Shown here in pieces: positions 1-12,790 of a stretch of 64,000 nucleotides of DNA. Source of the stretch: Microcebus murinus (Eukaryota; Chordata; Mammalia; Primates; Cheirogaleidae). The notes beneath the pieces are model-generated. The model saw only the letters and a program-made list of their open reading frames with translations. It was not told the DNA's origin and made no database searches. The DNA lies in assembly GCF_040939455.1 (NCBI RefSeq), contig NC_134106.1:72022001-72086000 (forward strand). Direction: 5' to 3'. Made by a program: the position numbers and the translations under genes. Positions within the stretch are counted from its first letter, which is position 1; every line of letters begins with the position of its first letter.

Positions 1-354
1 TCAGAGAGAAAGAAAATAGATCTCTTTGAAAAAGGTCTCTGAGGTCTCTTTGAAAAAGAAAACTGAAACAAAAAGGACTGAAGACACAGCCTTAAGATGT
101 ATCTTCGATAGAAAGAAAACAGAAGAGAAAGAGAGAGAAAAACAGAGACAGAAAGACAGAGAAAGATCTCAGAGAGAGAAAGAAAATAACTATCAGTTTA
201 TCAAAAACTATTAATCAAGTACCTATATAACCAACAGTGTGTTAACCATTATAATTAGCTTTCAGTTCAGGCAAGCTTCTAATACATTATCTTTCTAAAA
301 CAAGAAAGATCCTGGTCAGGACTCAAAATTGTAAGATTTGCTTAATGAACTTAC
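1..354. other. RNF103: RNF103 intron 3 (partial), purine-rich start
   Basis: This is intronic sequence downstream (minus-strand sense) of the exon 3 donor; the intron continues off the left edge. Positions 1-190 are almost pure A/G on the plus strand. A segment beginning 'tcagagaga' occurs at 1 and again at about 168, which suggests a degenerate local duplication. The predicted 62-codon reading frame here is low-complexity Lys/Glu/Arg and is not regarded as a gene. Confidence 0.75.
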
Positions 355-470
355 CTGGGATCACTGGAACAGTTAAATGTGCCCGTACGTATTCCAAATC
401 TTGACACCTTTTTTACCATTTTCTCCCAGTGAATTTTACCCACCAAGGGACTTCTGTCATTTGCTATGAC
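355..470 (-). CDS. RNF103: RNF103 coding exon 3
   Basis: This 116-nt coding exon lies between a minus-strand acceptor (T-rich tract, then ATAG before base 470) and a strong donor (CCCAG|GTAAGT, intron starting at base 354). It is too short to appear as a long open reading frame. It continues the frame from exon 2 exactly, giving residues 123-160 plus two bases of codon 161. The peptide begins VIANDRSPLVGKIHWEKM and ends GTFNCSSDP, which I recognise as RNF103 (KF-1). This stretch is part of the lumenal/N-terminal region before the multi-pass membrane core. No stop or frameshift is seen. The remaining exon or exons, with the membrane segments and the C-terminal RING finger, must lie beyond position 1. 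Confidence 0.93.
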
Positions 471-1147
471 CTATTTTCCAAAAAAGAAAAAAAGAACTTT
501 AATTACCTAGAATGGAGTCAAACCAATCATTTATATCTACACTATAATTTCACTTTTTTGAAAAAGATATTCTGATCCCAGTTCTTATTTACTGTATCAC
601 CATATTATCATTGCAATTCTTATAGAAGGAGCAACTATCCAACAGGAAAAGACTTTAAACACTGAAGAGTACATTAAACTCCCACACTCAGTTACACAGA
701 GAAGGAGTCAAAATCATATTAAAAAGCTACCCATGTTCACCACCATGTGCCCTCTTCTCTAGAATTAAGTTACACAGGAAGAAAATGTCCCTTGGAGTCA
801 TTTTTCTTTGCTTTGAAAATAAAATTTTAAATAGTAATCTAAAGAAAGCTTACTAAAATTATCACATGTAAGTTCAACAAGTTCAAATTTTTAAAAGTAT
901 AATTATGAAGCCAAGAGTCGAACACATGTTTTCTATTAAACTATGCTTTGACAAAACCAATAAATACTACTACTTCTGTGACTTTTTCCTTAACAACAAC
1001 AACAACAACAACAAAAAATATGAGCAGCTCTAACATATAAAAAAATTACCGTAATGAATTTTACATTCTTGAACTTCCACTTCAAATTTGCAAATAGCTT
1101 TCAAACATAGTTAGGACTGGGAGAAGAAAAAGTTTTCAAAAAATACA

Positions 1148-1443
<296 letters not shown>

Positions 1444-4420
1444 CTAAATTAACATTCAAAATATGTACTGACTTCTCTTATTTATAAATCTCAGCCTTTC
1501 TAATAATTAACACCTTTTCCCTTTATCCCCTAATCTAACTGCCTTGAATAAAGGCAGAATTTCAATGAAGATACTAGTAAAACACAAAAAATATTAAAAA
1601 CAAAACACAAAATAACTAACTAAATCGGAACTTAAAAGAAATGTCTAAAATGCCAAAAATGTCTAAAGTCATCATGAAACCATCTGTTTGACTTAAGTCC
1701 AGGGTATACGGGCCAAGTTTATTTTCATAAATGCTATATTACTGATACATTCAATTCAAAATTATAACACAACTCTGTGGGTCTCTAATCTTTCTGGGAG
1801 AAAGGACCATTTTCATGTTCACAAAGCCTCCAGAAGTGAAGTTCCAGATGGGTGTGTGAAATGAATGCCAAAAGTCAAGTCCCTGGAAGAGGAAGGAGGT
1901 GGTGTACTACTTCATCTGTGGTCTCTCTGCTGGAAAGTCTAATAAATGTCAGAGGGCAGCAAAAGAGAAAGTGCATAGTGATGAGAAGTGACTTGAAGTT
2001 CACTTTATGTGCCAAGAAGTCATTGTCCAGTAACCTCTGAGATAGTCCACTGATACTATCATCCTCATACTTACAGAAATGTACATTCATACTGAACATC
2101 TTCCAATGTAACTTTGATGTTTAATACATACACACAATTTAGGGCATTGAGCAAATGGTTTTGATAGTACTTTTTAATGAAAATAAATGGTCTTAGTAAG
2201 AGAGATGTGAGTTCTTATTTAAATACTCAGCTGGCTGAGGTAACAAAAAAGAGAGCAATTTGAGGAAATGGTCTGAAGAGATAAAAGCTCTTTTTGAGGA
2301 GGTTCATACTGGTTACATTATCCAGTAAGTCCCTAACTTTCACCTTTCACATTTTTTCTGTGCTCCAAAAGTACTTTACAAGTTTTACCTGGAAAATCAG
2401 GAAGATCAAGCAATGAAGGCTTCTTCTTTTTTTTTTTTTTTTATTATTACTAAAGAGTCAGTATGGCAGTTCTTTTGGTCAACTAATCAAAGAAATCTTG
2501 AACTTATTTTTTAGATTCCCCAGAAGAATGAAGAAGTCTCTGTGCAATCATATCACCACACTCCCTGCTCTCTGCCTCTTTTTTGAAAGAACTCTCTTTT
2601 CAGACATTTTCCTATTTCTTGATCAAGGCTACAAGTATAACCCAAACATTTCAGGCCTACGTGCATAATGACATTGCTTCAAGGAGTTTAGAAGTTGCCT
2701 TGTCAATGTAAATATGGTCCTAAGTCTAGGGACACCTTTCAGTGAAGATAATGTTCACTGCACAGGTGTCTTTCAGACATATGATAAGAGCTCCAATGTT
2801 AGGAAAGGAAGGAAGAGGTTTATTCCCAGGTACCTCCTGGCTCCAGCCGAAAATAGTGGAAGTGAGAGAAAAGAGTTCGGAACAGCCCTGGGGCACATAC
2901 AAGACAATGCTCAACTCCAGGTCCTTGTTTATTTAGCAAGCTGTTTTGGCACATGTTTTTGAAGAGTTTAAGGATCCCTGACTGAGAGAGCTACACAAAA
3001 ATAAAAAATCCCCTAGGCATTGCATGAAAGTATTTTATATGCTCTGTAGCTATATTTATGCAATTAAAAAATGCTTTGTTCAATGCTCTATATAGTTATA
3101 TTACTCAGCTGAAGGTTTAGCATGAATTAAATTTGGTGGAGGTTGAATTAAACAACTACTATAAAAATGTGAATATTTTCACAAAATAACTCATCTGGAT
3201 GAGTCATACAGAACAACAAAATGCTGCAAGCCTATTATCACTATATCATACCAGTAAGAGTCCCCAGTTCATAGCGTATATCCTTAAAGTATGCATGATG
3301 ACTCTGAGTAGCAACCACATTGCTAATCTAATAAAAAGGGGAGACATATTCCTCAGCAGTTCAGGAAGGAACATTCTCTGTGAGGAATATTTTGAGATAC
3401 TAGAAAAAAAATGGACAAAAGTACAGCTTGAGTTCCAGATCTGGAACAGACTTGGCAACACAGGGTAGAGGTGAAACAATCTTTCCATTCCCTTTCCCAG
3501 GGTATCTGTCTCTGTAACTGGCACCCTTACACTTGCTCATCAAGATATATATTCCTTGCAGCTAATAAAGTGCCTAGCTCAAATGATGCTCACTAAACAT
3601 TTAAGTGGAACCAAACTATTTCAGCTTTTTATAGTTTAATAACTCATTCTTCTACTTCTGATTACACAGATTATCTAAAGGAAAGACTCCAAGTTTTTGA
3701 TTTCTGTTAGAATGAAAGTCCCTTCCCCAGCAACCTGTCATCTGGAATGTTTTCTGGACAAACATTAGCATAAATAGTACCTTGCTATGCAACTACCCCA
3801 ATGTTCTTGACCCCAGTCAGACATAAAGATGTCCAATTCAGTGCATTAAAAATATACTTCTGCCTATTCTGTAGAGGTGGGATTTACAAGTGATCAGAAT
3901 ATTTGGTATACTTCTTTTAATATTGTTAATTCCCACATAATAAGATCCAGGATTAATTAAATAACATAACTCCTTGCACCAAATGGAGTGCTGTGCTAAC
4001 CTATTTTCTGCATTTCTCAATATTTCACTATAATAGTCTCAATGTTCAAAATCATAGACCAACCTAAGTATATATATATAGATAGATATGCAAACTGTAT
4101 AAAATCATTAAAAGTGAGGACAAGTGATTGACAAAATAAAACTCAATGGCATTTTAATTTTTTTTGGTATTCTCACTAGCTTACTTTATGAGTACACATA
4201 CATAAAAGTTTTTCACCAACAGAAAATACAGGATAAAATGGCTCACTATGTATTTTACCTCCAGAATAGTGTCAAGTGAGGAATAAATAAATTAGAATCT
4301 CCCTGAACAAAACTATTGTCTATGAACAAAGATAAACAAGTTTCAAATCAGCCATTAACTCTTTTCAGCCAAACAGGAAATATATTAACATAATACTTCA
4401 GTAAATATTGATCCAAAGTT

Positions 4421-4766
4421 GTTTTTTTTTTTTTTTTTTTTTTTTTTGAGACAGAGTCTCGCTTTTTGTTGCCCAGGCTAGAGTGAGTGCCGTGGCGTCA
4501 GCCTAGCTCACAGCAACCTCAGACTCCTGGGCTCGAGTGATCCTTCTGCCTCAGCCTCCCGAGTAGCTGGGACTACAGGCATGCGCCACCATGCCCGGCT
4601 AATTTTTTTATATATATATCAGTTGGCCAATTAATTTCTTTCTATTTATAGTAGAGACGGGGTCTCGCTCTTGCTCAGGCTGGTTTTGAACTCCTGACCT
4701 TGAGCAATCCGCCCGCCTCGGCCTCCCAAGAGCTAGGATTACAGGCGTGAGCCACAGCGCCCGGCC
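4421..4766 (-). mobile_element. Young strepsirrhine Alu
   Basis: Full-length and inverted, with a T-run of about 25. It is flanked by the 12-bp duplication TGATCCAAAGTT (4,409-4,420 and 4,767-4,778). It carries the derived marks CCTAGCTCTTGGGAGG and CCAACTGATATATAT in its own sense. Confidence 0.95.
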
Positions 4767-5428
4767 TGATCCAAAGTTTTACTTCAAATCATATGATGCT
4801 TTTCACTGCTACCTCAATTCCAGTGACTTTAAATTCCTTATAATGTGACATAATCATTAGGGAACAAATATATCCTTCTTTGAACTAAGACAAAAGTCAA
4901 AATAGAGAAATAGAAATGTTAAGAAGATAAATCCATAAAACTCACAAATTCTGCTAACTTTTCCATTTCAGAAGGCTATCCACTGTGCCACCTGCCTCTC
5001 TGACCAAGAATCTTTTGAAAGAAAAGATACCATCTTCTATTTGTGTTGCTAAGAAGATGACTAGGATCAAAGAATTCACAAAACTGGAAAATGAATAGCT
5101 AATGAAAGATACGAGCTTAGGTAAAAAAAAAAAAAGCAGAAAAACTCACATCATTAGAAAAACTGTTAGGAAAAAAAAGGACTTAGTTCTTTATGGACTA
5201 CATAGTATGTTATTGGTGAAGATGTCACACATATGTTGCCACCTCAAAAACTAAAATTAGTTCTGTTCATCTCATATTACAAAAAATACTGGATAGACAT
5301 GGAAAAGTTTGAAAATTTGAAGAGGATTTAACTAGCTGGGATCTATGCATCTTTATCTATGAAAACACTCTTCACAGACTTAAAAAAAAATGATAAAGCA
5401 AACAAATTAGTGAGCTTCTTTTAAAATA

Positions 5429-5740
5429 CAATAGTTCTCCCTTATTGGTGGTTTCACTCTCCCTGGTCAACCACAGTCCAAAAATATTACATACATAAGG
5501 TATTTTAAGAGAGAGACACCACATGCACATAAATTTTATAATATATTATTATTATTGTTCTATTTTATTATTAGTTATTAATCTGTTACTTTGCCTAACT
5601 TATAAATTAATCCTCATCATAGGTATGTATGTACACACACAAAAAATCATAGTGTACATGGGTTTTTAGTACACTATCTGCAGTTTCAGGCATCCACTGG
5701 GGTCTTAGAATGTATCCCCCTCAGACAAGGACAACTACTG
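5429..5740. mobile_element. Tigger-like (Tc1/mariner) non-autonomous DNA transposon
   Basis: The ends form imperfect inverted repeats: left CAATAGTTCTCCCTTA and right, read in reverse, CAGTAGTTGTCCTTGTC. Both outer ends are flanked by TA (5,427-5,428 and 5,741-5,742), the expected target duplication of this superfamily. The right end also contains the familiar 'catccactggggtctta' block. The exact family is not assigned. Confidence 0.7.
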
Positions 5741-5869
5741 TAAATAGCAGAAAATAATAATTAAAACTGTTAAAAACTGAATTCTTGAAAGTTATCCTTT
5801 TGATAAATATGATCTGAGCTGAAAGAATGGCAAGCAACAGAGAGTATTTCTCATCTGTTTCTAGCAGAT

Positions 5870-5936
5870 ATTAAGTATAGTTTATTATACTTAATATTAT
5901 ACTTAATTATTAAGTATAGTCAATTTTAAGTATAGT
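5870..5936. repeat. Cluster of direct and inverted TTAAGTATA units
   Basis: The unit TTAAGTATA occurs forward at 5,871, 5,910 and 5,927 and inverted at about 5,886 and 5,898. Adjacent copies can pair into AT-rich hairpins. Confidence 0.8.
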
Positions 5937-6360
5937 TAAAAAAAAAACAAACCTCAATCCTCTTTTGAGAGTTTAAACCAGGATGTCTGTGCTGATTAGC
6001 TTAGTTGGCTAGTTACAGTGCCAAGGACAGGGTTACAATCTCACTTTTCTTAGTTGTCCTGCCAGAGATAGTTCTTCCAGACCAAGCCAGCCATTTGACA
6101 GATGTAAGCCACTGGCTCCAAAGAACATAAGCCAGACAGTGGTGATAAATACAAACCTTGAGTGTCACTAGAAAAACTATGTGCCCTACTGCATCATTTC
6201 TATACACAGAAAACCATATAAATACATTCCATTTTTCTTAGGAGTCATTTTTCAACTATTAATACCTATGAGGTTTAAAAAATATTTTCAGAGAAAAATA
6301 ATTTAGTGACCAGGATTTATAATGCTAATATTCACTATCATTATTTGTTCCTTACTTCAT

Positions 6361-6600
6361 TCAAGTGACATCTTATCAAAGAACTCTTTGCCATTCTCTA
6401 TCTCCTTAGCCTGCTTATTTTTCTTCTTAGCATTGTCCACTAATTGATGTAATACTAAATATTTATTTGTTTGGTGTCTGCCTCTCCCAGCTGGAATGTG
6501 AGCTGCCTGAGAGAGCAAGGACTTAGCTTGGTGTGTGTTCCTGGTATATCTCCAGGGCCCAGAACAAGGCCTGGCACACACATATCTGCTGAATAAACTA
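6361..6600 (+). mobile_element. L2 LINE 3' end
   Basis: Shows the L2 tail pattern: 'ggaatgtgagctgcctgagagagcaaggac', then 'cccagaacaaggcctggcac', then 'tgctgaataaa'. Diverged and ancient. Confidence 0.75.
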
Positions 6601-6771
6601 TTCAGTGAATTTTGTTACATATTAAGGGAGCTTAACCCATGTATATCTTTAATAGCACATCAAAAAATAGATCATTAATAAGCCAAGAACGTATTTGCTA
6701 ACCAGTGAACCAAAATGTGTTGGTTGCCTACAGATAGCATCCTATTAATATATACCAAAAGAATTTCCAGG

Positions 6772-7120
<349 letters not shown>

Positions 7121-7387
7121 AAAAGAATTTCCAGACTTTTATGGCTCTTCCAAGTTTCAAAGGTACTCAGCATCTTCACCATTCATTTCTATGGGATTAG
7201 TCAATGTGGGTGACAAACATTTAAACACTGAACACAGGGCAGTGGAACTGGCTTCAATCTCAGCAATAAAATCTAAAATTATCAAAACTGGTTAAGTCTT
7301 CTCAATCAGACTATTAGAAATAAATGCCAGAGAAAATAAATGAAATAATAAGTTACTTATAAATTAAAGCTTTAAAAATGTTACATT

Positions 7388-7673
7388 AGGCCAGGCATGG
7401 TAGCTCAGGCCTATAATCCTAGCACTCTGGGAGGCCGAGGTGGGCAGATTGCTCGAGGTCAGGAGTTTGAAACCAGCCTGAGCAAGAGTGAGATCCCATC
7501 TCTACTATAAATAGAAATCAATTAATTGGCCAACTAATATATATAGAAAAAATTAGCCGGACATGGTGGTACATGCCTGTAGTTCCAGCTACTCAGGAGG
7601 CTGAGGCAGGAGGGTTGCTTGAGCCCAGGAGTTTGAGGTTGCTGTGAGCTAGGCTGACGCCATAGCACTCACT
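7388..7673 (+). mobile_element. Strepsirrhine Alu, 3' end missing
   Basis: Has the left monomer, the 'aattggccaac' middle and most of the right monomer. It stops at 'gcactcacta', before the usual 'gcctgggcaac' and poly(A). Confidence 0.9.
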
Positions 7674-8154
7674 AAGCTACACTTACTTCTCAATACCAAT
7701 TAACACATAAACAAACTAAAATTGAAATGGAGAATGTATAGACTGCACCCATACCCTCCCATATTCTCCCATTGCTGCATTTAAAAATTACTGAATTCAA
7801 TTATGTGGAAGGTAAAAGATCAAACACCATAGGAAGGTTACAATAAAGGGAAGGCCATGGCTATCCAATGCAATCTCTAGAAGAATTCCCAAATTATAAC
7901 CCTGAAGCACAGTGAACTACAGTATTATTCCTTCTTCTTTAGATGTATATGTATTTATTAGAGGCTATACACAATAGAAAATCTATCCACAATCATACCA
8001 CTGTCAGTTAACAGTACCAGATCTGCAACTGAGGTCTCTGAACCCAAAGCTACTTCTACCATATTTTGCAGTCTTTGTTCTCAGAAAGAAATATGAAGAT
8101 GAAGCTGTTTTAATTTTCATACCCTGAATCAAACTTTGGCAAACCCAATGTGAA

Positions 8155-8290
8155 GTGACAAAGAACACTGGACAAGAAATCAGGGGACCTGGGATTTGAT
8201 CCTGGTTCAATATTACCAACTAGTCCCATGACCTTGGGGCAAGCTACTCTACCTCTCAGAGCCTGAGAAGAGGTTAGTCTAACATAACTT
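8155..8290 (+). mobile_element. MIR SINE fragment
   Basis: Carries the MIR core: 'ggggacctgggatttgatcctgg', then 'catgaccttggggcaagc', then 'cctctcagagcctgag'. Confidence 0.75.
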
Positions 8291-9131
8291 CCAAGCTTCA
8301 GCCATTCACAGACCACATTAATAATTTTAATCACATTCATGCCATTAATTTACTTGGTGTTAGGTGAACTCACATTTTAAAAATTTAAATAACTTTAGCT
8401 TTGTCCTAAGCAATATTTATGAAATTACATGTTCAATATAGATTTTTCTAATTTACATTAAAATACATAAATGATAACATGTGCCCATTCGTTTATCATA
8501 AGCTACACTTTGGGAAGTATAAAAGATGATTTTTAAGGATCTTCATAGTTCTAAACTTCTGATATGCTAATTAAATATCACAGTTTTGATATCATAAAAA
8601 CTAGGGTTAAAAATTATAATCTCATCATCATAAGCAAAGTAATGAGCACCTCCCATCATTCCCCTCACAACAGCTGCTCCTCTATAGTCACAATGTTGGC
8701 TATTTTCCTAACAGAAGGATTCCTTTATTTTTACTTTAAGGTTCTTCCTTTATATACAAAAATTACTTGGGCTACTGAATTCAAAATTGGAGTTAATAAA
8801 ACTGAGACAAACAGTGCAAATCACTAAATAAAAGGGATATATATGTATGTTTCTCACTTCAATGAAGAGCCAACAACTCAAACAGATTTGCTTCTGCTGA
8901 TTCTAAATAAAGAAGTCAACCCTCATTCCCCAACTTTCCTACTCTTCAATTTTCATTCTCGAGAGGTCTCCAAGCCTCTTTAAGAGGACACTGGAGCCTC
9001 CCTATGAGAAGTGAGTTATGTCTAAGAAACATGACACAAGTACACAGAAGTGTCACTAGTACATACTATTTTAGTAAACATAACTTCTTTTAAGCTTCCA
9101 AATTATCAAGAATTATCACTGCTTCTGATAC

Positions 9132-9271
9132 CTGAACCAGCCAGATGCCATCTTTTGTATCTTCTACAAGCTCATAGAAATGCATTTCACCACTGAAATT
9201 TGTACTAGACACAGATTCAGATGCTTCTTCTTCCTTGAGAGCAGAATAGAGTTCACCCTCCATTAAGTCAC
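9132..9271 (-). CDS. RNF103: RNF103 coding exon 2
   Basis: This 140-nt exon is bounded by the acceptor TTTTTTCAG before base 9,271 and the donor CAG|GTATCA after base 9,132. It completes the split codon from exon 1 (G|GT) and encodes residues 77-122 without interruption. The peptide starts DLMEGELYSALKEEEASES and ends TKDGIWLVQ, characteristic of RNF103. It is acidic and serine-rich. The donor departs from GTRAGT consensus at its fifth and sixth intron bases (GTATCA), so it is a comparatively weak donor. The reading frame runs on for 12 codons into the intron before a stop, so retained-intron transcripts would end there. Confidence 0.95.
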
Positions 9272-11361
9272 CTGAAAAAAGAAAAAAAATAACACTATAA
9301 GATTTCAAAAATCTTATGTTTCCAATTTCAATGATTAATTCCAGTTTTTACACTGCTAAGAATCACCTTATTGTACTTTTATTGTAATCCACAGAAAAGA
9401 ACAGTAGAATCTGAATATACCATTTAAGATTCATACATTCAATAAATATGTAATAAGAACTTCATATGTTTCAGGCAAGAGTGAAAAAAACAGACAAAAA
9501 TCCCTCTCTTATAGAGTAGAGCTTATATTCTAGTGGGGTCATCACATAATTGTTAGGAGATTACTGAGCTTATACCAGTCCAAAAAGCTATCACAATATG
9601 AATTACTTAGTTTTGTGTATGGCATGTCCAGGCTTCTTATCTTTTTTAAACAATATGGCTTATATGCTTCGTACTTAAAAGATTTAGAATTGGGTTCAGA
9701 GAATTTGCCATTAGCCCTACTTAAAATAGCAGCAGGGTTTATATGACTTGGAGGTTATAACTTTATCTATTAGATAAAACAAACTCCACATTCAAACATA
9801 AATTTACAGTGTTAATTTAGAGCTTGTATTCCTAAATAAAAATGAAGGGAAAACACTAAAGTCAAATTATTTTAACATTTTCCTTTAATATTAAAAAGTG
9901 AGAAACCAGGTGCTGTATCATGATAGCAGCGAAATCATTCATAATGAATAAAGTTTAAACTGTCATACCAAGACTTTTCTGCTATAAAAATGTATGATCT
10001 GAGTCATTTTTTTGCGCTGTGTATATTCTTTAGATTATATGTGGACTCCTTAAACATTCAATGTGACGAGTATTTTTAGGCCCAAAGGAAAGCAATAAAT
10101 CAAAGTCAAAAGAAACGTGCACTAAAATTATTTTACATGAAAAATGATATGGCTTTGGCAGTTAGGATACCTCTCATTTCTAAACTGAGTTTATTTATTA
10201 GAGATTTTTACTTACTCCATTTTTCCTTCCTGTGGTAGAAATAAAAGTCACCAAAAACAGCCAGTAAACAAGGGGCAAGAATAATACATGATTTTACATT
10301 TTCTCTTGAGAAAATTTATCACTGTTGCAGAGTGGCTTTCCCTCCTCTACCCTGTAGTGAGATGTGAGTTTTATAACCCTTAACCTACAAATATGCAAGT
10401 ATTAAACTGCTATGGAGTTCACAGTCTTGTATATCATACTACATGGCTATAGGGTACTAAATAAGGAAAAAACTTGTCTCGTAAAAGACACAGTTGACAG
10501 ATATACTGGAAACAGTAAGAAAAGATAACCATCAGTTTCATCTGCTTCCTACAGCAACCCAGAATGCCCTTCTCAAATTATTATACATTCCCCTCTCAGG
10601 AAGTACATCTAAACAAAGATACACTTCGTCCAGCAGAGAAAAAAAGTAACCGTATTTCTTACCCAATACTACCCCAAACCAAGAGTTACTGAAAATACAT
10701 TAAGATGTTAAATATTCTCTTAGCACTATTTCTCAACCTATTACGTGATGCAAGGGTGCCTGCAATACAAAAGGCAAAAAAAAAAAAAAACCAAAAACAA
10801 AAACAAACATGTAAGATAAAAATTTTTTTTAAAAATCCTGACAGAAATATAAACTCACCTTATTTTCACCAAACTTTAAGTATGAAAAGCTAATGATGTA
10901 CAGTGCACACTTTATATCCAAACTCATAATTTAAATTTAAACCTTAGGCCCAAATGCCTCTTTGATACTAAGTATTCCAAAGATGGTTTCTCCTTAGGAT
11001 AGCTTGCTAGTACAACAGTGACAAATACTGCTACTGACAGACAACGTTTTGGAGTTTTTCTTTTCTTATATTCTTATGAACTTCATCTGACGATGCTTTT
11101 GAGTTTGTAAATGGTTGACATTCCAGAATTTTGAGAAAATCACTCAACTTAGTAAACAACGCTAAGGAGCTACATTTAAACTGTCATTTCAGCCTCCTTA
11201 AAACTGGGATCCACATATTTTACTGTGGAAAACGTGAACAAAGAAAACATGAGCAGCTCTCCTAGCAGTCGGCTTAACCCTTCCAGGGAACGCCTCATTC
11301 TGAGGGAACAGCCAGGTACGAAGAGTGCAGGTGGAGGGGACCCCGGGAGCCTGACACTCAC
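9272..11361 (-). other. RNF103: RNF103 intron 1
   Basis: A 2.09-kb intron with CAG|GTGAGT at the donor and TTTTTTCAG at the acceptor. It is mostly AT-rich unique sequence. Around 9,430-9,545 there is an ancient interspersed repeat ('ttcaataaatatgtaataag' through 'gagcttatattctagtgggg') whose family I cannot name. No Alu and no further exon is seen. Confidence 0.8.
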
Positions 11362-11587
11362 CTGACTTTTCCACCAGCTCCCGGACATCCTTCTTCTCTG
11401 GCAGCCCTGAGTAGCCCAGCCCCCGGCACTCCAAAATGGTCTTCAGCTTCTTGAAGCTCAGCGCCACCGGATCCACCAGCTGGGTGGCAAAGATGCCAGT
11501 TTCATACCACACCACCGCCTCAAAAAACCTGGCCAGAACGAACAGGACCAGAAAATAGAGGAGCAGGAAAAAAAGCTTCAGCCACAT
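11362..11587 (-). CDS. RNF103: RNF103 coding exon 1 (start codon)
   Basis: Encodes residues 1-75 and the first base of codon 76 of RNF103 (KF-1), a RING-type E3 ubiquitin ligase of the ER membrane implicated in ER-associated degradation. The ATG is at 11,587. Its context is GGGGAAGATGT, with A at -3. The protein opens MWLKLFFLLLYFLVLFVLAR, a hydrophobic segment (about residues 4-22) that fits a signal-anchor or first membrane helix. It is followed by 'FFEAVVWYETGIFATQLVD'. The frame is open upstream to 11,668, but the codon there is GTG, not ATG, so the start at 11,587 is preferred. The exon ends at the consensus donor CAG|GTGAGT (intron from 11,361). It sits at the edge of the CpG island. 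Confidence 0.96.
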
Positions 11588-12790
11588 CTTCCCCAGTGTC
11601 CCCTCTCTTTCCAGAGGGCTCGGAATGTGGGAAAGAGGAGGGCCGAGGGCAGGGCAGTGCGGCTTCACGGCGGCCTGGGCGAGGGCCCCGGGTTCGCGTT
11701 CGGGCCGGCCCGGCCGCCGTCACTGGCCAGCCATCCCCTGCCGGGAGACAGGTGATCGGGCGTCCGCGCGGGTGTGAGGAAGAGACGAGGGGGACACAGG
11801 CGCAGAGCCTCGCGCCGGGCCTTCCAGTCAAGAGGCAAGAAAAATAAAGGAGAAAAAGTCAAAAAATCCCATCCATTAAACACGGAAAGGGAGAGCCCGC
11901 AGAGTAGAACAAAACGAGGGACATTTCCCCCCGCGAGGGACACCGACCAAGGCAGCAGGGGGCGGCCCTCCGGAGCCGTAATCTCAAGGGGGAGGGGGAG
12001 AGACCAAAAAATATTTCACATCCACAAAGGAAGCGGGTCCGGGCGGCAGGCCGCGGCCGGAGAGGCGGCGGGTCAGGGAGGCGGTTGGGGCCGGACTCCC
12101 GCGGCAGCGGGTCAGGAGGGCGCGGCGCTCCGCCCGGCCAGGCCCGGGGCCCAGCGCGCCTGGCGCGGGGAGAGGCGGCCGCCGCAGCGCCCCGCCCGGA
12201 GCCCAGGCCCCAGGCCCTGCGGGCAGCCCAAGCCCCGCGAGAAGCGCGGCGGGTAAAGCGGCGGCGGTGGCTCCAGGTTCGCTCGAGCCGGCGGGCGGGC
12301 GGCGCCTCTCAGGCGGGCGGGCACCGCGGCCCGGCCCAGGAGGGGGCGTCGCGGTCTCTGCAGAGGGAAGTCAGGCGCGCGGGGCGACGGTCCCGGAGGG
12401 AAAAAAAGCAAAAATAGGCCCCAAGAGGGCTGCCCCTGGCGGCTACTGGGTCGCTTCCTGGCCACGCAGCGCCCGCCCCGCTCAGATGGGCGGCACTAGT
12501 CGCGGCCGCCGTCGCCGACACTCCGGGCACCTCCCGAGGCCACGGCCGTAGACCCCAGAGCAGTGGATGGGCTGCGGCCGCGGCGGGAGCCGAGACATAA
12601 CAACTGACGTCGCGGCGGGGCGGGGGCGGGGCCGGGGCGGGGCCTCGAGGGTGGGCCCGCAGGGCCGGGGGTGGGGAAAAGGGCTGCCGCGGGGAGAGGG
12701 GCGGGCCAAGCGAGGGGGCGGGAAGGAAGGGCAGAGCGGCTGCCGGGCTTGGCTTCCCGACGGCTCCAAAAGTTGCCTCTGTGGTGTCTT
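11588..12790 (-). promoter_or_regulatory. RNF103: RNF103 CpG-island promoter and 5' leader
   Basis: Very GC- and CpG-rich, in sharp contrast to the AT-rich flanks. There is no convincing TATA box. A palindromic CRE-like TGACGTC lies at 12,605-12,611. Several overlapping GC boxes (GGGGCGGGGC type, both orientations) follow at about 12,613-12,645, with another near 12,700. The transcription start cannot be fixed by eye, so the boundary between leader and promoter is open. The minus strand of the proximal part has ATG uORFs at 11,720-11,734, 11,828-11,872 and 11,859-11,924. Long GC-rich reading frames across the island are compositional; those I checked begin with non-ATG codons. Confidence 0.85.

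Noticed and set aside
26..214. Lys/Glu/Arg-rich 62-codon frame at the left edge
   Set aside because: Low-complexity purine tract within an RNF103 intron, opposite in strand to the gene.
11588..11668. In-frame N-terminal extension of RNF103 by 27 codons
   Set aside because: The upstream start is GTG (plus strand CAC at 11,666-11,668), not ATG. The protein from 11,587 begins exactly like known RNF103.
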